NCBI RefSeq assembly: GCF_016807185.1
Contig: NZ_JAEVYN010000002.1
Span: 2,856,441-2,920,440, forward strand
Direction: 5' to 3'
Length of the DNA: 64,000 nucleotides
DNA from: Leptolyngbya sp. Cla-17
GTDB taxonomy: Bacteria; Cyanobacteriota; Cyanobacteriia; Leptolyngbyales; Leptolyngbyaceae
The translations under genes and the position numbers were made by a program. Shown in pieces: positions 55,300 through 64,000 of this stretch (positions are counted from its first letter, which is position 1; the number at the start of each line of letters is the position of its first letter). The notes under the pieces were generated by a model, which made no database searches, was not told the origin of the DNA, and saw only the letters and a program-made list of their open reading frames with translations.

Positions 55300-55983
55300 A
55301 TGTTGGTAGAAATTAAAAACGACAACCCTGTACTGGACGTTTTAGGTGACGACTACGAAACAGCGATTGTGGTCAAGGATCAGCCCCTGGCAACTTTTTT
55401 TTATGATTGCGAAGGGAGCCTTGGACAATATTTGGTCAGAAGCTCTGTGGAAAGCATTTCTTCCATGTTGGCTGAATATAGGCTGGCGACCCAGTTCGCA
55501 GAAAATCAAACAGCAGCTCTTGCTGTGATTGTCAGTACTTACGAAAAATTATTGGCTTCGGGTACCTATAGGGTAGGTAGATACTCCATTGCTGAAAGTA
55601 GTACATATTTTGAGTATGGGAATGATTGGAAAGTCGAATCAGACTCAGACTGGGAGTATCCAGATCCTCCTTGGAAAGTAGTTGCATTGCAGTCAAAGGA
55701 TCAACTAAACACCAACACTATTGATGAGTATAAACAGATAATCAAAAGTGGGAGAAGTCCGCTTTGTATAACTCTTTCAGCTCAAGGCTTTGAGGAGGTT
55801 GAGTATTTAATTGATGGACATCATAAGATTGCGGCGTATCGTTCGCTTGCTATCCCAGCTCAGGCTATCGGTTTCACAAAGCAGAATTGTTCCAATTTAG
55901 TAAAAGAACCGCTCAAGGACTTTGTCCCTAAGCAGCATCGACTTCATAGGTCATACATCAGAAATAAGATCGCCTTTACGTAG
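55300..55983 (+). CDS. Uncharacterised protein with ParB-like DGHH motif
   Basis: A 227-residue protein. ATG at 55300 is preferred because AAAGGA lies nine bases before it. The C-terminal third has EYLIDGHHKIAAYRSLAIPA, similar to the nuclease-like or nucleotide-binding region of ParB/sulfiredoxin-fold proteins, and a basic tail. The N-terminal half is acidic (VESDSDWEYPDPPW). There is no HTH or membrane span. Isolated between gene-free stretches and an IS1182 fragment. Function unknown. Confidence 0.6.
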   Translation: MLVEIKNDNPVLDVLGDDYETAIVVKDQPLATFFYDCEGSLGQYLVRSSVESISSMLAEYRLATQFAENQTAALAVIVSTYEKLLASGTYRVGRYSIAESSTYFEYGNDWKVESDSDWEYPDPPWKVVALQSKDQLNTNTIDEYKQIIKSGRSPLCITLSAQGFEEVEYLIDGHHKIAAYRSLAIPAQAIGFTKQNCSNLVKEPLKDFVPKQHRLHRSYIRNKIAFT

Positions 55984-56114
55984 CGACGGTTGCTGTTGGC
56001 GAATAGGGAAATGAGCCAAAACTGCCTCATTTTGTAGTACACCAGGGCTACTGAAGCAGAGGGAGCCTAAGCGCAATAGCATAAGGCAATCGCTACTCTA
56101 GCAGGAGTATCAAT

Positions 56115-56440
56115 ATGTCCCTCCATCCCTCTGCGCTGCCTCCTGTCCCTGAAGAAACGGCTCATATTGCCCAACTGGCTTTTCCGAAAGGGAATCGCTA
56201 CCTCACCTTACGTGACCAAGTTGGCACCTTTTTCAACGACAGCGACTTCAAAGACCTCTTTTCGGTCTATGGGCAATCCACGATCAGTCCCTGCCAGTTG
56301 GTGTTGGTTTGTATCATGCAGTTCCTCGAAGACCTCACAGATAGACAAGCCGCAGAGGCTGTGCGTAGTCGGATTAACTGGAAGTACTTGTTGGGGTTGG
56401 AGTTGACGGACTCAGGATTCGACTACTCGGTACTTTGCTT
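56115..56440 (+). pseudogene. IS1182-family transposase, N-terminal fragment
   Basis: Starts MSLHPSALPPVPEETAHIAQ and continues ISPCQLVLVCIMQFLEDLTD and YLLGLELTDSGFDYSVLC, the N-terminal domain of IS1182 transposases. It stops where a minus-strand glycosyltransferase fragment begins. The catalytic domain is lost. Confidence 0.85.
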
Positions 56441-56449
56441 AAGCTGGCG

Positions 56450-56802
56450 CAGGTTCGTTGAATTTTCGTTTTCCCTTTGCTACAGACATCATCGCCATCG
56501 CAATAGGCAACCCATAGTTCTTTGACATAGGTTAAAGCTTGATTCCGTATAGCTCCCAGCGGTTTTAGGGGGAGTCGAACTATTTCCAATCGTGGATCGG
56601 TTACAAACTTACCAATTACTGCATCGATCCAGACGTTCTTCTCAGCAATGCAGAGAATCACCTGGGCAATACCTGGGTCAGATAACACTGATTTCAATGT
56701 GTCACTTACAAAAGGCTGTTCAGCATCCGTCATAGCGGTGATGATCGCCGCTACATCGTTGAAGTCGTCGGATAAACCATCAGATTGAGGGGTGCTGAGC
56801 AT
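56450..56802 (-). pseudogene. GT2 glycosyltransferase, N-terminal fragment
   Basis: Starts at 56802 with DVAAIITAMTDAEQPFVSDT, then TDPRLEIVRLPLKPLGAIRN and WVAYCDGDDVCSKGK, where the DGDD is the DXD-like metal motif. After that the reading runs into IS1182 sequence. Its start overlaps the 3' end of the GMC gene by 52 bases, which suggests former translational coupling. The acceptor domain is missing. Confidence 0.78.
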
Positions 56803-58475
56803 GCTTTCTCCTGTTTCTGTTTCAAATGATCGGATAGTCTTAAGGCAAACGCCACAATCATAAAGGTGGAATTTGCTTGTCCAGAGGTTACAAAATTAGA
56901 ACTGCTGGCAACATACAGATTATCAAGCCCGTGAATTTTGCAGTTGACATCAACCACGCCCTGTTGAGGACCTATGGACATGCGAGTGGTGCCGATTTGA
57001 TGAAACCCATCTCCTGCCTGCTCCCACACACTGGCTTCAAGATCATTGGTCAAATATTTCAAGTATCCACAATTATGTTTTCTTAAATGTTCGTTCCAAT
57101 ACCAATGGGCGTTAATGACGCTATCGATATCCTGCTGAAGATAACGCAGATTAATGTCGAGGCGACGCATCCCTAGGGCATCAAGATCGCTGGATAAGCT
57201 CACCGTACTATTAGGGTTAGGCACCTGCTCACCATGATAATGCAGAGGATACTCATTGGCGGCACTGTAGACAAAGAGGGCTGGAATCTTTCTTTTTGCC
57301 ACAAATCGCCCATAGGCAAAGCTGGGGATAAAGGATAAGGTTTGCCCCAGGTTCCTCAGAATATTTAGCACATGCAACCAGTAGATCCCTTGCTGATCCT
57401 TTCCGATCGCGGCCTTTCTCATCGCGGTGGAGGTCAGGTAATCTTTCAGGATGGGAAAGTTCAACGCCACATACGCAGACGATAAAATTCCATTTTGGTG
57501 AGATGGATCGCCAAACTTGGGTGATCCTAACCATGACACAATATTGGTCAGTTCTTTCTGATGCAAAAACTCGCGAGTAAACGAAAAGCGACGGCGCAAA
57601 TAGATATCGTCAGCATCCCGATCAAACCCAAAAATTGTCTCCTTCGGTGGAGTGGTGAAATGGACTGTAGCAATTTCGCCCGAAAGATGCCCCATATAAA
57701 ACTTGCCCAGCCAGCCGCTATGGTTACCAAGACCACCAGCGCAGTATTGGTCTGAGGCAAGTAGCAAGCGTGTTGTGTTGAGCGCTCCTCCCGACAGAAT
57801 GTATTTACGGGATTGCAAGTACAGTGTTTTACCTCCCAGGGTTTTTGCCTGTACCCGTTCCACATATGCGCCGGAGTCGTTCGTTTCAATTTGAGTACAG
57901 GTCAGCCCATACAGTAGTTTGATCCGTGCATGCTGTTGTAATTCAGTGCTGTACTCCTTCCCAAAGTTGGTGGGCAAGGACCACCGCTCTAGGGTGGAAG
58001 TGAGCACCTGTTCATCGGGCAATCCCGGCACGAGCGAGGTTTGTTTGATGTCTGTAATATTTTTAATATCGAATTCAGCCCGCCCACAAAAGAAATAATC
58101 GCACGCTTTCTGGAAATAGCCTTCGAGTTCTTCGTAGGTGAGAGGCCAGTTTGAGTGGGGAATGTAGTCCCGCTGGTCAAAATCAACGCGATCGTAGGGT
58201 AAGCACCGCCCACCCCAGATCACCGATGTTCCGCCTAATTGGCGACGGGTACATTCTGGCATCGGCGCATGAAACTGCGGATCAAAGTAACTTGCTTCCC
58301 CCAACTTTTGAATCGCTTCTGAAAGGTCCAGGTTTCCACTTTCGATCAAAGCTACCTCATACCCAGCTTTTGCCAACTCTAACGCCAGCACAATGCCCGC
58401 CGGACCGGCACCAACAATAGTGATATCGGAATTGAAAGTGGTTTCGTTTGTAAAAGTCTCAGCATCAATAAACAT
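56751..58475 (-). CDS. GMC-family oxidoreductase
   Basis: A 574-residue FAD enzyme. ATG at 58475 follows AGGAG at about ten bases. Near the start is SDITIVGAGPAGIVLALELA, the FAD-binding GxGxxG at about 22-27, then LGGTSVIWGGRCLPYDRVDF, the family signature region. The C-terminal part has FHQIGTTRMSIGPQQGVVDV and SGQANSTFMIVAFALRLSDH, the active-site His/Asn area. It probably oxidises an alcohol or sugar. The partner gene downstream was a GT2 glycosyltransferase, so the substrate may be a saccharide; this is inference. Confidence 0.85.
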   Translation of the reverse strand: MFIDAETFTNETTFNSDITIVGAGPAGIVLALELAKAGYEVALIESGNLDLSEAIQKLGEASYFDPQFHAPMPECTRRQLGGTSVIWGGRCLPYDRVDFDQRDYIPHSNWPLTYEELEGYFQKACDYFFCGRAEFDIKNITDIKQTSLVPGLPDEQVLTSTLERWSLPTNFGKEYSTELQQHARIKLLYGLTCTQIETNDSGAYVERVQAKTLGGKTLYLQSRKYILSGGALNTTRLLLASDQYCAGGLGNHSGWLGKFYMGHLSGEIATVHFTTPPKETIFGFDRDADDIYLRRRFSFTREFLHQKELTNIVSWLGSPKFGDPSHQNGILSSAYVALNFPILKDYLTSTAMRKAAIGKDQQGIYWLHVLNILRNLGQTLSFIPSFAYGRFVAKRKIPALFVYSAANEYPLHYHGEQVPNPNSTVSLSSDLDALGMRRLDINLRYLQQDIDSVINAHWYWNEHLRKHNCGYLKYLTNDLEASVWEQAGDGFHQIGTTRMSIGPQQGVVDVNCKIHGLDNLYVASSSNFVTSGQANSTFMIVAFALRLSDHLKQKQEKACSAPLNLMVYPTTSTM

Positions 58476-59164
58476 ATTTTTTAATCTCCTGGGCAAACTT
58501 TGTTGCCTTTTACATAGAGTAAATTGGGAACAGTGTCGAAATTAACTGAAACACAATTGATAATGATGATTAATTTAATATCAGAAGGATTAGAAAGTTA
58601 ATGCATTTGAATTTGCCTAACGCCTATATAAGAGCAATTCTGTTTCAGAAAAAGTAGAGGAAATTAGAAGTTATCATTTATCATCAGAGATTTGTTGAAA
58701 AGAACATACCCTTCAATAAGAGTCGGCTTAGTCTTAAGCTTGAGCTAATGCTGTTCAGATTTGACTAAGTCTATCCTTATCAGTTATTCTATTTCGCAAA
58801 AATCCCCCCAAGAAAATAAATTCAGAAAGAAGCTTACAAGCACTGTTTTCAGTAGATCTTTATCTGGAAAAGGTTAGCTATCTAGACAGAAAGTGTGCAA
58901 CGGGAAAATTTTTCATTAGTCGCAAGCATGATGAGTTGCAGGAGTAAGTTCCAACTCAAAGCACACTAATTAAACTTGAATCTCCTTTGAAATAAAATCG
59001 CTTATTGTTATTAAGTTGCGTTGTTTATTTGAACAATATTTCAACTAAGGTAAATCCGAGTTATTTACTCTTAGGTTATATTTTTCCCCTTTATAGTTTA
59101 AACCAACTCTTCAACTTTTCTAGCTATTTTCACGAAGATTACACAGGCAAGTCGTGTAAGTTAT
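58476..59164. other. AT-rich gene-free stretch
   Basis: About 690 bases without a credible frame. It must carry the promoter of the GMC gene. No repeat or hairpin stands out. Confidence 0.4.
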
Positions 59165-60247
59165 TCATAGGGTAATTTTCCAACGCTGCTGATAAAAACA
59201 GTAAGCAATGAACCACCAGATCAAAAGCATCCCCAGAGCAAGCACAAAACCAGCAGTAGCAGCACCTATGCTTTTACCAAAAAGGTGCTGACTTAACCAC
59301 ATATAGCTAGACGGTGAGTTAATTGTGTTGCCAATTCGTGTATTTTCAAGCAGCTTAATTGCCAATTCTGAGGTAACAAATACAAAAATTGAGTTTAATC
59401 CCAAAACCTGTGCTGGGTAGCTCCATCGCCGATTGCCTCGCACCTCAATGAATTCGTAGCAAATGGCAAGGAAAAGCAGTGCTAAACCAACAGTGAATAG
59501 GGCATAGGAGCTAGGTCCATAACTTCTTGTTGATGGGCAGTGAAAGACTCCACAGTTTTCCTAAGGCAATGCTGCCAACGCCCCATAGAACCAATGTCAT
59601 GCTTTGGCTAGAGTTATGGAATTTCTCAATCCCTGATTCAGCTCGTAACCACGTTCCTGTAAAGTATCCCATCAGCACGATTCCGAGCGTTGTCATCATC
59701 CCAAACGCACTCATGATGCCAAAGGTGCCAATCTGATGAGTCGCACCTTCCACATAAGTAGGTTCGGGAACTGGAAAAGTAACATAAGCTGCCCAATACC
59801 CCAACAATAACAGTCCAGTAACTACCCATTGGGCTTTTTGGGGAAGCTTGAAGACAATTAACGCAGTTGCCAGGTATGCCAAACTAATTCGCTGTAAGAC
59901 ACCAGTTACCTAAATCGCCCCCCATCCATCGCTCCCAACGTTGCTCACAAGTACACCCAGAGCAAATAGAATCATCCCGCGTCGCAGCAGTCGCCAATAC
60001 ACGGCTCGCGTAGGTGATGGTCTTGGGTGTACTTGGATAGCGAGAAGGATAGAGAAATACCCGTAATCCACAAGAAAAAGGGGAACACCCAAGCTGCCAG
60101 GGTACAACCATTCCAGTGAGAGTGAGCTAACCAGGGATGAATCGAGGGGGAAAGACTCAGCGTATTCACAAGCAACATGAGCGCGATCGTAATGCCGCGA
60201 AATACATCAAGTGATCGCAAACGAATCGATTGTTTTGGAAGATGCAT
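59165..60247 (-). pseudogene. HGSNAT-like membrane acetyltransferase, frameshifted
   Basis: Starts MHLPKQSIRLRSLDVFRGIT and continues ALMLLVNTLSLSPSIHPWLA and AAWVFPFFLWITGISLSFSL, typical of heparan-alpha-glucosaminide N-acetyltransferase-like (DUF5009-type) proteins. The frame is broken near 59990, 59905 and 59510. The later helices remain readable (LATALIVFKLPQKAQWVVTG; LNSIFVFVTSELAIKLLENT). Three breaks mean that it is non-functional. It may once have acetylated a sugar on the outside. Confidence 0.8.
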
Positions 60248-60346
60248 AGATTGAGTGATCTAAGAGCAATTTCAAAGTTGACTTTGGTCAATTTAAAGTA
60301 CTGAAGCCACTATTATTGGGTTAAGCCAAAATATCCTATGCGATCG

Positions 60347-61687
60347 CTAAAACCTTTGACTAAAAAATGACCAAAGTGAGTACCGTTGCGTGCTCATCAC
60401 AACTTCTTGTTTTTTAACTTGCGGTTTTATACGAGAAGCAAAATATTGTCGAATTACTTGAATTGTCTGCTCAACTTCATGCCGAGAATACCGTGGGTAG
60501 GTTGGCAAGTAAAACAATTCTTCCTCAACTTTCTTGGCATTTGGACAATCCCGATTAAATTTCTCAAATTGAGGAGTATCAGCGTTGCTAGTAAAGTGAC
60601 CCGCTGCTACATCTCGCCCTTGTTTGAACATAAACTCCAAGAGTTCATCTCTATTGGCATATTGGACTGGAAACCAGAGATAGGTATTTGAGCCATCGTT
60701 CCTTACAGGAGACAGGATGAGTTCATCAATATCTTTAAGACCCTCGTAGTAAAGCAGACCGTTTTCAATTCTTGTCTTGATATCTCGATCAACATGATTG
60801 AGTTGGGATAGCCCAATACGAGCCTGAAATGGCGTGTACCTGGATTTATATACATCTGGCAGTTCTGCCGCCGGATCACTTTCCTGAGGTTGCCTGCGAG
60901 CCATGTTATTAACGGATTCCACTTTGTTGAGATAGCTGAATCGCAAAATTGGATAAGTCAATAACTGAAAGACAATGGGGGAACAAGCAAGGTCGTGCAT
61001 CAACCCTTTTTTCACTTTGCGAGTGATGCCAGGCAGGGGAGGATAGGAGAAATCCGTTAACTCAGTCTGAATCTTCTCGATCATGTCGGCTCGGTCTGAA
61101 ATTACTACTCCACCTAGCCACGTGGGTATATTCTTGTGCATTTCAAAACTAAAGACACCTACATCACCGATGGTGCCTACAGGTTTTCCTTGCTCATAAA
61201 CACCAAATGCTTGGGCACAGTCTTCAATCATTGGGAGGTTAAAACGATCGCAAGTGTCCTTAATACAATTTGCTTCGGCAGCTACTCCATGCAGATGTGT
61301 GATCAAAACTGCTCCCGTATTTGGGTTGATTAACCTCTCAACTTCAGCGACAGAGATATTGCAGGTCTCCCGATCCACATCTGCAAATACGGGACGTCCC
61401 CCTGCAAAGATCACCATGTTGATAACATCGGCAATGGTGTAAGGCGATAAAATGACTTCTTGGCCAGGCTTGATCAAAGCTTTAACCGCAAGATAGATGC
61501 CAACGCGACACTGATACACACAAACCGCATACTGAACACCAAATCGTTCACTAAGCACTTGCTCAAAAATTTTTATATCATGTCTATCTTTCTGAAAACG
61601 TCCTCTCAGAAGATATCCTAGAAACTGCAAATAACTATTAAGATTTGTATAAAGCCGATTTTTAGGATCTGGACTTAAAGCCAACAT
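60347..61687 (-). CDS. DegT/DnrJ/EryC1/StrS family aminotransferase
   Basis: A 446-residue PLP enzyme. ATG at 61687 follows AAGGA; the upstream in-frame extension to 61789 reads into IS-type or spacer sequence. Visible are CVYQCRVGIYLAVKALIKPG, ILITHLHGVAAEANCIKDTC-like sequence (here VLITHLHGVAAEANCIKDTC), MIEDCAQAFGVYEQGKPVGT with the PLP-binding Asp, and SFEMHKNIPTWLGGVV with the Schiff-base Lys. The usual sequence near this Lys is KxxxxGEGG, so TWLGG is divergent. It should make an amino sugar for a glycan or natural product. No sugar-pathway gene stands next to it here. Confidence 0.82.
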   Translation of the reverse strand: MLALSPDPKNRLYTNLNSYLQFLGYLLRGRFQKDRHDIKIFEQVLSERFGVQYAVCVYQCRVGIYLAVKALIKPGQEVILSPYTIADVINMVIFAGGRPVFADVDRETCNISVAEVERLINPNTGAVLITHLHGVAAEANCIKDTCDRFNLPMIEDCAQAFGVYEQGKPVGTIGDVGVFSFEMHKNIPTWLGGVVISDRADMIEKIQTELTDFSYPPLPGITRKVKKGLMHDLACSPIVFQLLTYPILRFSYLNKVESVNNMARRQPQESDPAAELPDVYKSRYTPFQARIGLSQLNHVDRDIKTRIENGLLYYEGLKDIDELILSPVRNDGSNTYLWFPVQYANRDELLEFMFKQGRDVAAGHFTSNADTPQFEKFNRDCPNAKKVEEELFYLPTYPRYSRHEVEQTIQVIRQYFASRIKPQVKKQEVVMSTQRYSLWSFFSQRF

Positions 61688-61793
61688 TTTTCTATTCCTT
61701 AATCTTTGCAGGGGCTTGCTTGAGTGGATTAGAACAACATGTGTAAAGTATCTCACCATTATTGTTCTTTGATCCCGATCTAGGCGCAAGACG

Positions 61794-61942
61794 GTAGTGT
61801 TCTAGACATGTGGGAATGCGAGAATATAGGCAGACGTTTGCCCGTGAAGTTACAGCATGGTTTTGGAACCTGTTCTTTGTCCTGACTGTAGAAGCAATAA
61901 CGTGGTCAAGCACGGTCGCTCTGAGGAGAGCAAGCAACGGTA
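61794..61942 (+). pseudogene. IS1-like element D, terminal relic
   Basis: Starts with the IS1 end ggtagtgttctagacatgtg and reads into VLEPVLCPDCRSNNVVKHG-like InsA sequence, here with LCPDCRSN, very close to copy B. It is truncated by the next element at 61943. Confidence 0.75.
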
Positions 61943-62845
61943 GGTAGTGAATCAAGATGTAGTGGGTTGGGTAAAGTAGAGGGATAACTACTCCCCAGCA
62001 AGACTTATGGAATGCCGTCTGTGCAGTCATCCCAGCACTCATAAACATGGTAGAGCACCCAATGGTAGCCAACGGTATTTCTGTCCGCAATGCAAGCAAA
62101 CATTCAATGAACGGTTTGACACCTTGTATTATCATCGCCACATCACGCCTGAACAGATTCGGCAGGTGCTACAGGCGCATAGTGAGGGTAGTAGTTTGCG
62201 AGGAATTAGCCGAACGAGCTTGCTTGCCTACAACACTGTCGTGAGCATTGTTCGCGCTGCGAGTCAGCAGGCTCAGTTGGTTCACAACGCCGAGGTGCAA
62301 GCTGTACAAACCGGGGAAGTAAGTGCGGATGAGTTGTGGCCGTTTGTTTCAAAAAACAGAAGCAATGCCTGCCCCAGGAGCTAGAAGCGGGAGATTGTTG
62401 GATTGCAGTGAGCTTGGCAGATTCGAGTGGGCTAATTCTGGCCGCTAGAGTAGGAAAGCACACGGATGAATTGATCGAAGAATTAGTGGTCAGCAGTGAA
62501 GGAAAAACCGCTTGTAAACGTTTCAATAGCGATGATTGGGGAGGCTATGTGCGAGTCTTGCCTCCCGAAATTTTGCACCATATTGGCAAAGACAAGACCC
62601 AACGCTTGGAGAGAACCAATGGCATTGTTCGACAACAAACCGGACGATGGCATCGCAGACAGAATAAGTTTGGCAAGCTGTGGGAGCAAACGAAGGTAAC
62701 AGCGCGATTAGTGGTGAGTTATTTCAACTGGATTTGGCAGCATAGCCGATTGAAGACGACCGCAGCGCCACGAGCAGGATTAGCCCACACATCTTGGACG
62801 TGGCACGAACTCGTTACCTACCCCACCATTATTTGATGCACTACC
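61943..62845 (+). mobile_element. IS1-family element with A6C frameshift site
   Basis: About 903 bp. The ends ggtagtgaatcaagatgtag and, reversed, ggtagtgcatcaaataatgg match over about 24 of 32 bases. The transposase is read in two frames around A-AAA-AAC (62351-62357). No target duplication is evident, and flanks differ, so the site was rearranged after insertion. Confidence 0.8.
62007..62836 (+). CDS. IS1-family transposase, frameshift fusion
   Basis: The first frame (62007-62384) has a zinc-finger, MECRLCSHPSTHKHGRAPNG and RYFCPQCKQTF, then an HTH (SSLRGISRTSLLAYNTVVSI). The minus-1 frame from about 62351 has DCWIAVSLADSSGLILAARV, NSDDWGGYVRVLPPEILHHI and LERTNGIVRQQTGRWHRRQN. The heptamer A-AAA-AAC at 62351 lies in the correct phase for IS1-type programmed slippage, giving a 276-residue fusion. 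There is no stop inside either part, so this copy may be active. Confidence 0.82.
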
Positions 62846-62928
62846 CAGTATTGAGGCTAAAACTATGGGAACACTGGGTTAGGCTGTTTCACTGTTTCTT
62901 CCAGTAGTTCTTGTAAATCCCCCCCTTC

Positions 62929-63770
62929 ATGATTAATGAGGCTGATACCTGCCGGAAGTATGTCTTACCCAAGCTCACTGCATGGGAACAAGTGCCTCAT
63001 TTGATCACTGAGCAATACTTTATTGATGCGGGACGGATTTTAACGGCTGGAGGGCGCGATCGCCGTCGCAAAAAGAAGTTTGCCGATTACCTCCTCTGCT
63101 ACACGCGGGATTATCCGCTAGCCGTGGTGGAAGCCAAACGGAAACACAAACGCTCTCAAGATGGGTTAGATCAGGCAAAGGAGTATGCCGAACTTTTGGG
63201 GCTGAAGTTTGCTTATTCAACCAATGGCACAGACATTGTAGAGTTTGACTTCACTACTGGATTAATGACCTCCATGAGTTCGTTTCCCTCCCCGTCTGAC
63301 CTGTGGGCACGACATAAACAGGTAGAAGGGTTGAGTGATGACGTTGCCGATAAGCTGCTGACTCCGTTTGATTTAACGGGTGGCAAAGTGCCCCGCTTAT
63401 CAATGAATTGCAATTAACCGAGTTGTACAAACGGTTTTGAATGGTCAACAGCGGCTTTTGTTGACGATGGCGACGGGTACTGGAAAAACGACTGTTGCCT
63501 TCCAAATCTCTCAGAAGCTGTGGGCGATGGGCTGGAATGCGACTGGAGAATATCGCAAGCCCAGGATCTTGTTTTTGGCGGATCGGAATGTGCTGGTGGA
63601 TGACCCGATTCTTAAGGACTTTGCAGCGTTTAATGAGGATGTCCGCCACAAAATTCAAGGGGAAGTGGTTAAGAGCCGTGAAATTTACTTTGCTATCTAT
63701 CAAGCGATCGCGGGGGACAAAAATCGACCAGGTATCTATCGAGAGTACAGCCCCGGCTTTTTTGACCTGA
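62929..63770 (+). pseudogene. hsdR: Type I restriction HsdR fragment, frameshifted
   Basis: The first section (62929-63417) holds the nuclease domain start: EADTCRKYVLPKLTAWEQVP, DYLLCYTRDYPLAVVEAKRK with the PD-ExK Glu-x-Lys, and a tail that ends early. Near 63400 the frame shifts; reading resumes as IAINRVVQTVLNGQQRLLLT then MATGTGKT, the Walker A of the helicase. After SPGFFDL the gene is cut and a piece of replication-gene sequence follows. No HsdM or HsdS is present here. The relic shows a lost defence gene. Confidence 0.85.
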
Positions 63771-63942
63771 TATTTCAGTGCATATTCAGCGATTATAATT
63801 GACGCGAGAACACGTGGGCGATCTCTTGAGGCAACTGTTTGGTAGGTGTAGTCAAGCGCAATTAGACGATATGGAGTTGGCGTTGTGGAACCTTTGGCTG
63901 GAGGAGCAATCTGCTCCTAAAAAGCATGAACCAGAGAGGTAA
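63771..63942 (+). pseudogene. Second copy of the primase-like gene's 3' end
   Basis: Codons from 63799 read LTREHVGDLLRQLFGRCSQA then QLDDMELALWNLWLEEQSAP with a stop at 63940. This matches the last 40 residues of the protein at 41675 (LTREQVGDHLEQLLGKRSQA, QLDDMELAQWNIWLEEQEQS). Homology extends left to about 63771 but contains a stop. Trailing sequence (aaagcatgaaccagagag) also resembles that after 43609. It is therefore a diverged remnant of a second replication gene. Confidence 0.75.
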
Positions 63943-64000
63943 TAGGATTGGTGAAGTTAAAGGCTGACTCTTCCGGTGCAGCGAATTACGACAGTATCAT

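Noticed and set aside
62929..63770. A working type I restriction system
   Set aside because: The gene has a frameshift and is truncated after Walker A; no methylase or specificity gene is present.

Overview
The window looks like part of a large, mobile-element-rich plasmid (or plasmid-derived region) from a cyanobacterium, probably a filamentous non-heterocystous one. This is inference. The supporting signs are HIP1 octamers (GCGATCGC, e.g. 4123, 9554, 22234, 35489), a cyanobacterial-type exosortase/HpsJ-like/PEP-CTERM locus, an XisF-like serine recombinase, a small dispersed repeat typical of cyanobacteria, and a ParAB plus iteron plus primase-like replicon. No tRNA, rRNA or CRISPR array was seen.

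Layout. 1-1378: a transposase-like gene running off the left edge. 1934-32404: a surface polysaccharide (exopolysaccharide or O-antigen-like) locus. It holds about ten glycosyltransferases, a dolichol-phosphate-mannose-synthase/GtrA fusion, a GT-C-type membrane transferase, an ABC exporter, a PhyH-like dioxygenase, a membrane acyltransferase and an O-antigen ligase/polymerase-like protein. It has been invaded by IS630 (two, nested), IS5/IS903-type, ISAzo13, IS701-like, ISAs1 and IS1-like elements. One family-2 glycosyltransferase is split by ISAs1, with a 10-bp target duplication, and cut off by an IS1-like element. An ABC exporter survives only as a 25-codon relic.

32536-35345: an IS1-like element carrying the second of two identical 1,968-bp group II introns. 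Both introns sit at the same position inside the terminal inverted repeat of a different IS1-like copy. 35480-43609: plasmid maintenance. It contains parA-parB, a DUF1016 nuclease-like gene, a putative replication initiator, a 13-copy 18-bp iteron array and a primase-polymerase-like protein. 43610-50437: eroded mobile DNA (DinB relic, a 139-bp MITE-like element, several IS1 and ISL3 remnants) around one intact pair, a large serine recombinase and a protein with four tandem HTH units behind a Cys cluster.

50450-53547: a compact protein-sorting island with HpsJ-like protein, exosortase-associated protein, exosortase and one PEP-CTERM substrate. 54133-64000: more fragments (IS630, IS1182, GT2, HGSNAT-like, HsdR, a second copy of the 3' end of the primase-like gene) between apparently intact genes: a ParB-like small protein, a GMC oxidoreductase, a DegT/StrS aminotransferase and an IS1-family element with a canonical frameshift heptamer.

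Functional reading. The polysaccharide genes would build a glycan on a lipid carrier in the cytoplasm, decorate it with acyl groups, and export and polymerise or ligate it at the membrane. The exosortase island would anchor a secreted protein. The repeated disruption of these loci suggests surface structures under diversifying selection on a dispensable replicon.
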